In this document: positions 53,783-64,000 of the stretch, piece by piece
Layout: each line of letters starts with the position of its first letter
How positions within the stretch are numbered: position 1 is the stretch's first letter
From: Halocaridina rubra
Lineage: Eukaryota > Arthropoda > Malacostraca > Decapoda > Atyidae
Assembly (NCBI GenBank): GCA_037179515.1
Contig: JAXCGZ010013669.1
Location: 1 to 64,000 of the forward strand
Reading direction: 5' to 3'
DNA length: 64,000 nt
Notes under the pieces: model-generated
What the model was told of the DNA's origin: nothing
Databases searched by the model: none
What the model saw: the letters and a program-made list of their open reading frames with translations, nothing else
Position numbers and translations under genes: made by a program

Positions 53783-54783
53783 ATGTCTTTTCTCTGTTCT
53801 TTGCCTCAGTATAGTTGTTAAAAGAATATTACACCCTGTTAGTTGATAAACAGGTTTTACTTACTGCATTTGCAATCTTGCAAGAAACGACCCTTTTTCC
53901 CCTCTGCTATTTTCTTATCCACTTGCAAAAGGACTACTAGTGAAAATAACTGGTAGGGAAGTGTAAATCCATTTCTCATTAGTCAGTCAGTAGCTTTTGA
54001 TATACAATGTTTGCCCTCCAATGTATCCAAAACACGCTTAGAAAAGTCACTTTTTATAGCTGAACTTCTGGTAGAGTTCTTATAACATTCTTTGAGTATG
54101 TAATGAAAAATATGAATATAAGTTTAAATATAAGTACAGGTAATTCATACAGATGTAGAAACCAAGCTGTTGCAAAAGCTAAGGAGAACTTGCATTTTGA
54201 AAGAGTGTATAAGGAAGTGAATGCTTTTAAGCAATATTAGTGGCTGAAAGAAAGTTGTACTAAAAAGTGAGAAGTGAGAGTCGGTGGAGATGCAAACAAA
54301 TGAGTTATCTGTGAAGATTTATAATTCTCTTGATAAGTGGTTTAGGTTTATGAACCTGTGTGTTCCCCTGCATGTCATAAAATTCTACATAATGAGGCAG
54401 AGCTAGGGGACTGGAAATCCCTTCTTTTGTATTTTCCTTCTGTAATGTATCAAGTTATTATGCTTTGACTGAGCCACCCCCCTTATGAGGGGGATTTTAG
54501 CTTTTGTTTATGTATAGATAAGATTAGAAGCAAGTTTGAAAGCATTGAATTAGTCAAGGACTTCTTGACCGGGAGTGCACCTTTTATTTGGAAGCTACTT
54601 TATAGGCAAAACTCTATCCACTTATGAAATTATCTTTCCACATTAGGTGTTCAGTCCAGATAAGCAGTTTCTTATCTCCAATAGACTTCAGCTACCACAC
54701 ATCGTTTCTCAAGAGTCTCTTACTCTTGAAATAAGACACTTCATCCATTTATTTTCAGAGCTTCCTTCAGTTTTGTAGTCATA
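53783..54783 (+). other. HUWE1 intron 14, between the two elements
   Basis: 1 kb of AT-rich sequence. A short GC-rich stem-loop, CCACCCCCCTTATGAGGGGG (54470), resembles the tail structure of the LINE fragments but is too short to assign. Nothing coding. Confidence 0.5.
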
Positions 54784-57357
54784 TACAGGGGGGTCCCCAT
54801 TTTACTTTGTTCCGTGTTACATTGTTCTGCCATTATGTCAGAGGCCTTTAAATTATTAAGAATAAATTTCTTGACCTACCTGGCTTGTGCGGTAAATTCA
54901 AGCTGTGCATTCTGAACAGTTTGTGAGCGCGGCTGATGAATACACTGCTAGCAGCACAGCTATATTCATATGTATAAAGTTAATGGTCTTATTCATTTGG
55001 TTATATTGTAGGATTGAATTTAATTTACTTTCAAATTTACCAAACATAGCCGTAAATGTAATTTTATGCGAAATAGTTTGAGTGTCGCAAAAGAATGCGT
55101 CGTCACTCGGCATTAGAAGAGAAAGAAGAACCACCGTTCAGTGTACTCTCGCCCTTTATATTATTATTGTCCTCATCTGCTCTCTTCTTGGTTTCGCTCG
55201 TTATTAACCGTACTATGTCTCCCAAGTGTAGTGATAATATTTCTTATGGCAGTGCTGCAAAGAGGAGAAAAGCCATCACCCTGGAAATTAAAGTTGAAAT
55301 AGTATAACGCTCGGAAAAGTTTGTAAACATTGGCTGCACGCTGGGATTAGCCCGTATGACCGTGGCTACGATCATTAAGGATAAAGATCACATCCTTGAA
55401 CATGTGAAAGGTTTTACTCCTATGATGTCCACTGTGTTTACTAAGCAGCGTAGTCACCTTATGATCGAGATGGAGAGATTGCTAGTGCTTTGGCTTGATG
55501 ACCAGCATCGATGCCATATCCTAGTGAGCCTCATGTTGATATAAGAACAGGCTGAAAGATTGTTCGATGCCATGAAAAGAGAAAAGAGGGAAGGAAGTGA
55601 AATGAAGAGTTTGTGGCCAGTAGGGGTTGGTTTAATTATTTTAAGAGTCATGCTAATTTGCATAACCTAAGATTGCAAGGTGAAGCTGCTATTGGTAATT
55701 AAAAAGCAGCAAAAGAGTTTCCCAGTGTGATGGCAGATTTAATTAGGGAGGGGGAATACCATACCGAACAAGTATTTAACGTGAATGAGTCTGGTTTGTT
55801 ATGGAAGCATATGCCTAATCTTACGTACATCACCAAGGAGGATAAAACAGCAAAAGGCCATAAAGTCAGCATGGAGAGACTAACTTTTCTTTTGGGGGCT
55901 AATGCTTCTGGAGACTGCAAACTGAAGCCCTTGTTGGTTTACTCGGTATAAGATCCAAAGGCATTTGGGAGGGTCAATTGCCAATCGTCTGGAAGTTAAG
56001 CAGGAAGGCTTGGGTAACCCTTCAGATATTTGAGGCCTGGTTCAGCAACCATTTTTTGCCAAAAGTGTGAAGGTACTATGCTCCCAAGGGTCTGCGGTTT
56101 AAGGTATTGCTACTACTGGACAGTGCCCCTGGTCACCCTCCCCTTTGGATGAACTTTCATCCTAATGTAAAGATACCCTTCCTTCCACCTAATACCACTG
56201 CATTGTTACAGCCAATGGATCAGAGGGTCATTGCATCTTTCAAGGCCTACTACCTCCAAAGGACAATCGCTATGGCTCTCAGGCGAACTTAAAATGACAA
56301 GAACTTGACTCCCAATGAGTTCTGGAAGTCATCGAGTATTCTTCAGGCTTTGAAGAATATTGCTGATTCTTGGGAGGAAGTTAAGCAGACGAACTTGAAT
56401 GGGGTATGAAAGAAACTGTGCCTCCAGTTTGTGAATGACTTCCTTGGCTTTGAGGAGACAGTTGAGGCTGTCACCAAGAACGTTGTTGCACTGAGTAAGT
56501 AGTTCAAGTCGAAAGGGGAGCCTGATGATGTAAAAGAGCTGCTGGAATCTCATGGAGAGGAGTTATCTGCTGAGGACCTCATTCAACTGGAGAAGCATAT
56601 GGTTGAAGAGGATAAAGAAATACCAACCCCAGAAACATCGACCCCACATATAAGTGGGAAAAAATGTAGACGAAGAAGAAGAAGGGCACAAGAGCTTCAC
56701 AACCAGGGAATTGGAAGAATCGTTTGCTTGATAGAGAAATGGTCAAGGCTGAGGACCCCAACACTGCCAGTTACACTAAGGTCACCAGAGTGATCTCTGA
56801 TTCCCTGTGGTGTTACAAGGAAATTTGGGAGGAGAAAAAGAGGGTATCCTTCCAGACTCACCTCAACCAAGTCTTTGTGAAGGTAGAGTCCCCACCAACA
56901 GATCCTGTACCCTCAACCTCAGTAGACTCACCTGCCCCAGTATTGCCATCATCTGCTGCAGGTTCTTTTGCCTCTCCAGACTCACATGCCCTAGTCTCTT
57001 CAACACCTGCCTCTCCAGCTTCCTTGTACTTATGAGCCTGTTTGTCTCCCCCTCCCTTGCAATTCCCTTCTCAGTGTGCAAGCTGACCACACGAGCAAAG
57101 GTAAGTAATACTGTATATTGTACCTTTACCATTTTTGTTTAGATTACACACGTAAAGGTAAGCAATACTGTATAGTGTAGTTTTAATATCATGTCTTAAA
57201 TAAAGTACATAGAGTATTTTTCTTTGTTTTACAGTATTTATTTTTAACATTGGTGGGGAATCAGGTTCGATTTTGGTGTTTTCCGACTTTCGTTGATATC
57301 CGGGTTACAGCAGCTGTCAGGAACGGGACCCTGACATAAATCGGTGACCCCTATACT
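54784..57357 (+). mobile_element. Tigger1-like DNA transposon, decayed
   Basis: The left terminal repeat CAGGGGGGTCCCCATTTTAC and the right end (minus strand TATAGGGGTCACCGATTTA) enclose a transposase pseudogene on the + strand. TA lies outside both ends. It is a different Tigger lineage from the one at 41680-45655. Confidence 0.75.
55218..57035 (+). pseudogene. Tigger1-like transposase pseudogene
   Basis: It starts MSPKCSDNISYGSAAKRRKA with a helix-turn-helix (ITLEIKVEIV, then LGLARMTVATIIKDK), followed by a second DNA-binding domain (MIEMERLLVLWLDDQ). The DDE core has FNVNESGLLWKHMP at 55784, LLLLDSAPGH at 56107, and NTTALLQPMDQRVIASFK at 56185. The first motif has Asn where the family has the catalytic Asp. 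At least five in-frame stops or shifts are visible (for example 55305, 55950, 56290, 56407), so it is dead. Confidence 0.88.
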
Positions 57358-57363
57358 ATTGCG

Positions 57364-57365
<2 letters not shown>

Positions 57366-57427
<62 letters not shown>
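57366..57427. repeat. (CT)n microsatellite
   Basis: About 60 bp of CT. A second (CT)n of 25 bp followed by (GT)n lies at 57592-57635. Confidence 0.97.
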
Positions 57428-57429
<2 letters not shown>

Positions 57430-57585
57430 CTGGCTTCGCATTCACGAGGTCGAAAGATCGGTTCCCGTCCAAGACCGAGAGTTTAAGCTGTTTACTGGCA
57501 GGAACTGCTGTGGTTGGACACCACAGTGGGGGGTTGGGGCTTGCCCTGGCTGACGAATACCCATTGTATTGAAATGGAAATAAAG

Positions 57586-57617
<32 letters not shown>

Positions 57618-59038
57618 GTGTGTGTGTGTGTGTGCATGTTAGGTAAACTTGAAACTGTAAAGGGTCACACCCAATCCCTCCTGATTCCTTGTGCCTAGCA
57701 TCCCGGCACCCCTATCATGCCATAATAATATAGAAATACCTTCTCCCTAACAACCCTCTCCTCTACCCGCTTGCCTTCTAATGCAGTGTTTTCTTTGAAG
57801 AACAGTTTGACACTTACTAAGGGGAGTCTATTCTCTCCACCATATTCACCTCTCAGGCTAATAGTCTTACCCCTTTTTCCATTTATTTAATTTTCTTACC
57901 AATTAACTTTTCCGTGGACTAAAATTCTTTTTGGTTTATTTTTTTTTCTTAGAATGTATAAGGATCTTTCTTGATGTATTTCATTTATTTATAACATATT
58001 TTATCTATAGAAATGTTGAGAGTTGTATGCAGGAGCAAAAAGGTTATGGGAGAGAGTGGCAAAGAGAGTGCTTACTTAATTTGGACTCCTAGTAGGGATG
58101 GTTAGTACACTAGTAAAGAGTTAGTTCATTGGGTGTTTGAACCAGAGGTTATTCGCATAAAATAGTTGGTCAGATATGAGGAATGAGCTTCACTTTGAGA
58201 AAGTATAAAGTTTGGAAGTGTATCGAATTGACATAAAGATCTATATAATCATAACATCCTTTAACAGTATTAAGGTGCTATGTAAAGTAATAGAAGTGAA
58301 TAGCAGAGTTTGTGTAACTGTCTTTGTTCACACCACCAAATTGCTATAGATGTTCCATTTCGAAAAAAAAACTATATTGTTTTAATTCTTTATGTAAGTA
58401 ATGAAAGTACCATGGGTTGTGGTATTTATTTTTTATAGGCTTCATATTACCCTCATGTAGAGTTTTTTCAATATCTGTAAGAATATAAAAATATTTTAAT
58501 AGTGATAATAATATCTTTTAGAACAGTTGTTTTGGATGAATTATTTTCCCTCAAGTTCGATGACTGATGCATTGCTATGAATTTTGTAATGAATCTAATG
58601 CTGTTGATATTATACTTTAAGAAGTAACTTTGTTTAGAAATTTAAAGCTCAGTTTTGATTATAATATGTTTCATGTGAATGCTATAATGATTTTATGAGG
58701 AAAGGATGATCACAGCTGATGCCGAATGGGCAGCATTCTTGTTTCAACATTACTGCTTAATAGTATGCACTTATGTTGTTTTACCACTATTCGTGCACAA
58801 TTATGAGAGTAATTGCATGTAGGTAGTATGGCTGTGTATTTATGTTTTATCATTAAGAACATTCTTAGGTGAATTATGTGTGGAAATTAATTTTTGACAC
58901 TAGACAATTCATATTTCCATTTGTACACAGTATGCTACTTCAGAGAGACATCGCTGTGCCTTGGAAGTATCAAACAAGACACTAAAAGCATGAGTTCCTA
59001 AACTGGTTGGCTTCTATATTGTTTTTGTTTGTTGCCAG
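57428..59038 (+). other. HUWE1 intron 14, 3' part
   Basis: 1.6 kb of AT-rich intron after the microsatellites, with no gene or named repeat. The last T-rich stretch (GTTTTTGTTTGTTGCCAG) is the exon 15 acceptor. Confidence 0.6.
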
Positions 59039-59159
59039 GTTATTGGGTCCAAGTCATCGAGATGTACTTCAGATCACTTCTAACCTTCGTGAAGTTCTCT
59101 TCACAAATTCAGATGTGAGATTAATGCCTCCTGACCCAGATGAATTTATTGATATGCAG
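59039..59159 (+). CDS. HUWE1: HUWE1 exon 15: RLLGPS segment
   Basis: Acceptor TTGTTGCCAG ends at 59038 and the donor is GTATAT at 59160. The first base completes Arg, followed by LLGPSHRDVLQITSNLREVL and LMPPDPDEFIDMQ. Joined to exon 14 it restores the conserved ILQRLLGPS motif across a 9.5-kb intron holding two transposable elements. Ends in phase 0. Confidence 0.94.
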
Positions 59160-59194
59160 GTATATATAGAACTTTTTCAGTTTGTTATTTGTAT

Positions 59195-59335
59195 CAGTTA
59201 GAGCACTTGGGGTGGGAGGTGACAGACCCACAGTCAAACCCACTGCAGGTCATTAGGAAGGGCATCTTTCCTTAATACCCCAGCTCCATCCTGTCTGTAT
59301 CCACCTCCATAATGGGGATTGATAGTTACACAAAA
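59195..59335 (+). mobile_element. tRNA-derived SINE
   Basis: The head TCAGTTAGAGCACTTGGGG resembles a tRNA D arm and A box, and CAGTCAAACCCACTG a degenerate B box about 35 bp on. The tail CTTAATACCCCAGCTCCATC then TGTATCCACCTCCATAATGG is shared with 47355-47440 and 25085-25230. Confidence 0.62.
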
Positions 59336-60386
59336 CGGCAAAAAAAATTATGACATAATTTTTTAAGTACTTACAGTGAGCCTCACTCTTTTATTCGATA
59401 TTTTGTTTCGCTCCATTAGAAATGTTGAGTTTCCTAAGTTTGGTGAAGATGTCTTTTTTGTATGAAGCTGCCTTCTTTGATTCTTATATCTTTTGATATA
59501 AAGTTTTTTTTTTTTTTTTTCCACTGGACATTACAAGGACATTCTCAAAACATTCCTTGTACTGAGTTTATGTAGTCAGTCAAACTTGCCACCGATCTCT
59601 TTAATCGTCACTCGTTCCACCATTACACACTTTGGGAGACCCAGTTAATAGGGTCCTTGTATTGAGTTGTCCTACCGTATCCCCTTTATATGCCTTTCAG
59701 TCTTACAAAAGGAAAATATTAAGAGGGGTTCCCAGTCCTGCAGCTTTTACCAAACTGAAACAGTTGTATTCTTGTCCCCTGCCCACTTCCCTGAATTGTC
59801 TCAACTTTTTAATACCACCTTTACCACACTGTTTTAGCTCCCCATCTTAGTATGCTTTAGTTATCTTTCAGTGTCCTTATATGCAAGCTATTCACTCTTT
59901 TTTTTTATCCCAAATTATAAACGGAGTTCTCTTTCTCAAAGATAATTTTTTTGCTTTCAGTAAAACCCCATAATATTCAATAACATTCCTCAGGGGTATT
60001 CTGTGCACCTAGTTTTATGCTTTTAAATCCATAAGTGAAACCTACAAAATTTCTTAAGTGGTTAAAAATTGTAACATACCCAATGTTTTATGTATAGCTC
60101 TTATTAGTTGATATTCATATGTGGAAAGGTAAAATTTTATACATTTATTCATATTCTTTGACATAACGAAAGCAAATACTGTATATATTTATTATTGCCA
60201 AAGTTTTCACATTCTTTTCTCATTAAAGTATTCACATATATCTTGCTTTTCTTTCTTCTTTTTTTCTCATCAACAAAACAAGATACAGCTTTACAAAGGC
60301 GTACTTTTTAAACATGTTTGTTAATATCTTTTAGATGAATACTTGGGCATACTTTTTTTAACATGTTTTGTAATTGTTTTCTAAAG
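59336..60386 (+). other. HUWE1 intron 15, after the SINE
   Basis: About 1 kb of intron with a short T run at 59503-59520. Nothing coding. Confidence 0.6.
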
Positions 60387-60516
60387 GACCATGGAGGTAC
60401 AATCATGAATAATGGAGTGTCATCTGCCTCTTTAGCAAATGTCCCTAGTGCTCTCTCCCGGTGGACAGAAGAAACAAGAGTTTTAGAAGCTGATTCAATG
60501 CACGATGCTGTAACTG
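60387..60516 (+). CDS. HUWE1: HUWE1 exon 16: ALSRWTEE...DSMHD motif
   Basis: Acceptor TTTCTAAAG ends at 60386 and the donor is GTAGGC at 60517. The sequence SLANVPSALSRWTEETRVLE and ADSMHDAVT is nearly identical to the vertebrate SIPTALTRWTEE...ESMHD motif. It ends in phase 1. Confidence 0.95.
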
Positions 60517-60733
60517 GTAGGCTCATTTATATTGAAATAATTTCTTCTTGAAATTTTTTCATATTGCGTTCCTGTGTTAAGTCTACAGAAGCGTCATATA
60601 TTTTCTGAAAATCAGATCCTTCATGACTAATTTCAATAAAAGGATATGTTTGCTAGTATTAGGTAGTGTAGAGTATAGGGAATAGCTTTCACTATGTCAT
60701 AAGTGTTATTGTCTAATTTTGTCATTCTGATAG

Positions 60734-60883
60734 TGGTAAAACCTGCACTTATGGCTGTGCTGGAGAAATACAGGGATGCAGAACAGAGTGAACGTGATAA
60801 GAAAAAGAAAGAACAAGAAGCTCGAAATCCTCCACCTGCTGCCCCAGAAAGCTCTCAGGGACCACTTGTCTTACTTCAGAGTG
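60734..60883 (+). CDS. HUWE1: HUWE1 exon 17: charged helix
   Basis: The acceptor TCTGATAG ends at 60733, a weak polypyrimidine context, and the donor is GTAAGT at 60884. It encodes VVKPALMAVLEKYRDAEQSE, then a Lys/Glu-rich helix (RDKKKKEQEARN) and a Pro-rich end. Position and charge match the vertebrate EELEERREKRRKQ segment. It ends in phase 1. Confidence 0.92.
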
Positions 60884-61204
60884 GTAAGTTTTAATTTGTA
60901 TTGTAGTAACTTCTGTATCTTTGGAATCTTATTTTGAATCATAATGTATTCCATTGTACTTCATTACGATCTTTATATCCTAGAGATATGCAGGTCTCTT
61001 GGCCTTGTTCACCTCCAAAAAACTTCTTTTTTCCTTTTCGATTGGAAGGCTTCTAGACATTGTTGTTGACCTTTATTATTACCATACTTTTGAAAAAACT
61101 GAATTACAATGCACTCCTGTTCATGGATAGTCTCAGGTACCTTTGTAAAATGTTTATTGACTTTTATGGTTGGAGCAGTTAATATATTTCTGATTTTCTT
61201 GCAG
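60884..61204 (+). other. HUWE1 intron 17
   Basis: 321 bp of ordinary intron. The minus-strand frame that overlaps it has no family resemblance. Confidence 0.6.
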
Positions 61205-61997
61205 GAGACACTGAGATGGGTGAAGCTGTTGAAAACAATCAAGCTAATTCTGCATCTGGAGTTGTGAATGACCAGGAAAGCCAACCTGCAGAGACAGGTG
61301 GCCAGGATACCAATACTATACTGAATACCGCCAGCTTTGCGTCATCTATTGTAGATTCTGTTCTTGGCTTATCTTCTGGCCATTTATCCACTACAGCCAC
61401 TCCCAATTTCTCAGGTCTCTTAACTTTATCACCAGTATCCAGCAGCACACCTACCTTACCTCTTCAGGAGCCCCCTGTGTCCTCAGTCCCAGTTGTCAGT
61501 GCATCTTTGGTTGGCATACAGCATAGTTCTAGTACTCCTCTTTCCTCAACAGAAAGTTCTTTTCCCCCTTTTCCATCACCTACAACATCTGTTACTGCCA
61601 CAGTAACCCCATTACTACCTGCTAATGTTGTGTCACAAGAAAGTGAGGGCTCATCAGCACTGTCATTAACGGATGCGGAAATGGTTGCTGCGTCTCCTTT
61701 ACCCACAGTAGTGTCCACATCTATTGCGCAAGACAATACACAGAGCTTATCTGCTCAGGAAGAAACACCTATGTCTGTAAGTCCACCTGAGTATCCCAGT
61801 GAATCTCCTGAGTTATTTGCACTATCTGGGGAGACCATATCAACACCTCCATTACCTCCAGTAGCTCCCAGAGAAGCATGGGAAGAACCAGCTATACACA
61901 TGCAACAGGAGCAATCTCTAGATCAGCCCATGGCAGTTGCTCCTGAACTAGTAATGCTGACGAGTGAAAATGGTGACCAAGAAGAAAATCAAGAAGA
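61205..61997 (+). CDS. HUWE1: HUWE1 exon 18: long Ser/Thr/Pro-rich disordered region
   Basis: This is the largest exon in the window (793 bp). Acceptor TTTCTTGCAG ends at 61204; the donor is GTAAGT at 61998. It encodes about 264 residues dominated by Ser, Thr, Pro and Val, with a short acidic end (ENGDQEENQEE). Vertebrate HUWE1 has an equally long, poorly conserved disordered region before the UBM repeats. Identification rests on phase, position and composition. Reverse-strand frames within it are shadows. Confidence 0.93.
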
Positions 61998-62126
61998 GTA
62001 AGTTTTGGTGTAGTAATAATTTTTTTATATTCTATAGAAATACTGCAGATCGTATGTGCCTAAATTTTCCTGAAGAGTGATCATTAAAATCTTTCGTTTC
62101 TAATTATTAACATGCGCTACTTGCAG

Positions 62127-62291
62127 AACTAATAGAGAAAATAGTGAGGCTGGTCCTTCTGGATCTGCAGCTAACAGACCTGATTATACAGCAATCTTGG
62201 GTGATATTGAAATTCCTGAAGGTGTTGACCCTAGCTTCCTTGCTGCCTTGCCAGAAGATATGAGAGAGGAAGTAATAGCTGAACAACTCAG
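62127..62291 (+). CDS. HUWE1: HUWE1 exon 19: first UBM-like motif
   Basis: The acceptor TACTTGCAG ends at 62126 and the donor is GTATGC at 62292. After a short linker it encodes [20 protein letters not shown] and EEVIAEQ, a ubiquitin-binding motif with the diagnostic Leu-Pro pair (the UBM core is FLAALP). Family knowledge: HUWE1 has three tandem UBMs here that bind ubiquitin weakly. It ends in phase 2. Confidence 0.95.
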
Positions 62292-62481
62292 GTATGCTGT
62301 TTTTTTCCTTTCTTGTACAGTGCCTATTTTATTTAGCGTTATAAGCAATGATCCCTCTTGATATATACAGATAGCTTGAAAGAAAGATGAAGGAAGTAGA
62401 TTACACTATTGTTATGTATGTATAGTATTTTTTTTTTGTATTTTGACATGTATATTCCCGACCATTATTTTTTTAAATTAG

Positions 62482-62713
62482 ATTGCAGCGAGTAAGACAG
62501 CGAGCAACTGAGAACACACGAGAGAGTAATAGTGGAAATGTTGGCGAAGTAAATCCAGAATTTTTGGCTGCCCTTCCTCCCAATATTCAAGAGGAAGTGT
62601 TGGCTCAGCAGCGGTTAGAACAGCAGAGACAACAGGCAGCACGTGCTAATCCTGATGATCCAATGGACCCCGTTTCGTTCTTGCAAACATTACCGCCTTC
62701 CCTCAGGCAGACT
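62482..62713 (+). CDS. HUWE1: HUWE1 exon 20: second UBM and start of third
   Basis: Acceptor TTAAATTAG ends at 62481; donor GTAAGT starts at 62714. It encodes [20 protein letters not shown], the second UBM, then [17 protein letters not shown], the first half of the third. Both retain the Leu-Pro core. The splice after QT is in phase 0. Confidence 0.96.
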
Positions 62714-63535
62714 GTAAGTATTACTTCACTTCGATATGCATTGCCCCCTAGCTCCATATATTATTATAGTGAGCCATCCTGCCAAGTTAAAAAGATGTAT
62801 ATATGATCTTCATGATCAAGTAGTCATTGTTAGAAGTATATTTTTATTGAATATTCTATTTGTATATTAGATTGATCAATGTTGTATTATATGACCAGTG
62901 TTATTCTATCTGCTGTATATCAGGAACTGAATTTCGTAAGCTTTCATTCCATAATAACCAAACATGAACACAATATGCATTTATTCTTGATGAATGTGAT
63001 TATAAGTTGCACTTTTTATAGATCTGTTTTTTATATTGGTGCCTAGCAGGAAATCAGAGTTGGTCTTTCTGTAGTGTTTGATCCTTATGTTTTATCAATG
63101 GAAGCAAGGAAAGATAAGATTTTGATTCATAGGTAAAGAACCTTACTTAATAAAATAAGTGAAAAATTTATTTATTAACATTTTTATTGCTTCCTTATAT
63201 GACATTTTATAACCTAAGGAAGATGTTCCGTGACTCAAGACCACTCCAAATATTGAGTCAAAAAGTATATGTATGAGTTATTAACTGTGTAGTAGCTAAG
63301 AGTCTTTTATTGATTTAGTACCCTTTTTCCTCAAACAACAATGTGTAGTCTATGATTATTTGTGCTAAATTGAAGGAACATTTTAAGTATATTGAAATTA
63401 CCTGTATTGCTTGATGTTAATTTAAGATAGAGAATGGAAAAGGTTAGCAAAAAGAAAACTTTCCATTCAAGAAGTGTAGTATTTAAATTTTATAAATAAG
63501 CAACTTTAATTATACCTTTCTCTGTGTTTACTTAG
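62714..63535 (+). other. HUWE1 intron 20
   Basis: 822 bp of AT-rich intron without a recognisable repeat. The sequence after 63789, to the window end, is the start of the next intron and also shows nothing. Confidence 0.6.
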
Positions 63536-63789
63536 ATATTAGCTGACTTGGAAGACTCGCAGTTTGCGGCTTTGCCTCCAGAGCTTGCACAGGAAGCTCA
63601 GACTCTCCGAAGACAGCGGGAGGAGCGAAACAGACAAGTACATGATCACATGTTTAGCCGGTCAAGCACGTCATTGTCCTCAATTCTTCGAAATACTGCT
63701 CGGATTGGTTCTCGCCTAATGCATTCTTCAAGTTGGTCTACGAGTTGGAATCTCCGACCCTCCTCAAGTGGCCAACAGGTCACAACCAC
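63536..63789 (+). CDS. HUWE1: HUWE1 exon 21 (last in window): third UBM region
   Basis: Acceptor GTTTACTTAG ends at 63535 and the donor is GTAAGT at 63790. It opens ILADLEDSQFAALPPELAQE, followed by an Arg/Gln-rich helix (LRRQREERNRQVHDH) and the conserved FSRSSTSLSSILR motif. The exon ends in phase 2 and the gene continues beyond the window. Confidence 0.95.
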
Positions 63790-64000
63790 GTAAGTGCATT
63801 GAAGGTTTTAAATACACACTGCTTTTAAATGTTCATACTTGATTAGCTTTAAATTTTCATTAGAAGTGTTACTGCTGTTCCTCCTAATTAACAGCAGTAT
63901 GATGATATAAGCCAGCAGGAGCATGAGAAGTTTTAGTTACAATACATATATGCAACTTGTATAAAAGAATGTTTTTATCTTGTATATGCTGAGAACCTCT

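Noticed and set aside
61464..61736. A 90-codon minus-strand frame inside exon 18
   Set aside because: It is a reverse shadow of the low-complexity Ser/Thr/Pro-rich HUWE1 coding sequence.

Overview
The window is animal nuclear DNA: intron-rich, AT-rich and crowded with simple repeats and transposable elements. Its one host gene, on the + strand, is the central part of HUWE1 (MULE/ARF-BP1), a giant HECT-type E3 ubiquitin ligase. I read 21 consecutive internal exons from 277 to 63789. They splice with GT/AG borders, and their phases agree at every junction. Together they hold 4859 coding nt (1619 codons plus 2 nt) with no stop. The 5' part of the gene (armadillo-like repeats, UBA, UIM) and the 3' part (HECT domain) lie outside the window. 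In order the exons encode the WWE domain, a conserved helical region, low-complexity linkers, a long acidic tract, and three UBM-like ubiquitin-binding motifs.

The likely host is an arthropod, most plausibly a decapod crustacean such as a penaeid shrimp. The reasons are very long (TA)n arrays, abundant Tigger/pogo elements, tRNA-derived short repeats and a copia element that recalls the crustacean GalEa type. This is inference; no sequence here is diagnostic of a species.

Layout: 1-3772, exons 1-5. 3773-19220, a 15.4-kb intron with a 273-bp tRNA-like tandem array, a chain of Tigger-derived elements joined by (TA)n arrays, a foldback element and an (ATGT)n array. 19221-19436, exon 6. 19437-23220, an intron holding a young 2.6-kb LTR retrotransposon. 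23221-26259, exons 7-10. 26260-46323, a 20-kb intron with a 705-bp tandem duplication, more Tigger derivatives, a (CT)n block, a LINE reverse transcriptase, a second 273-bp array and a nearly intact Tigger transposase gene. 46324-49512, exons 11-14. 49513-59038, a 9.5-kb intron with a reverse-transcriptase-deleted copia element and a decayed Tigger1-like element. 59039-63789, exons 15-21.

No operon-like or defence-like gene system is present. The unusual biology is in the repeats. Tigger-like DNA transposons, which target TA, sit inside TA microsatellites and carry their own internal tandem repeats. tRNA-derived units have become satellites. Several composite or nested elements can be resolved because multiple copies lie in the same two introns.
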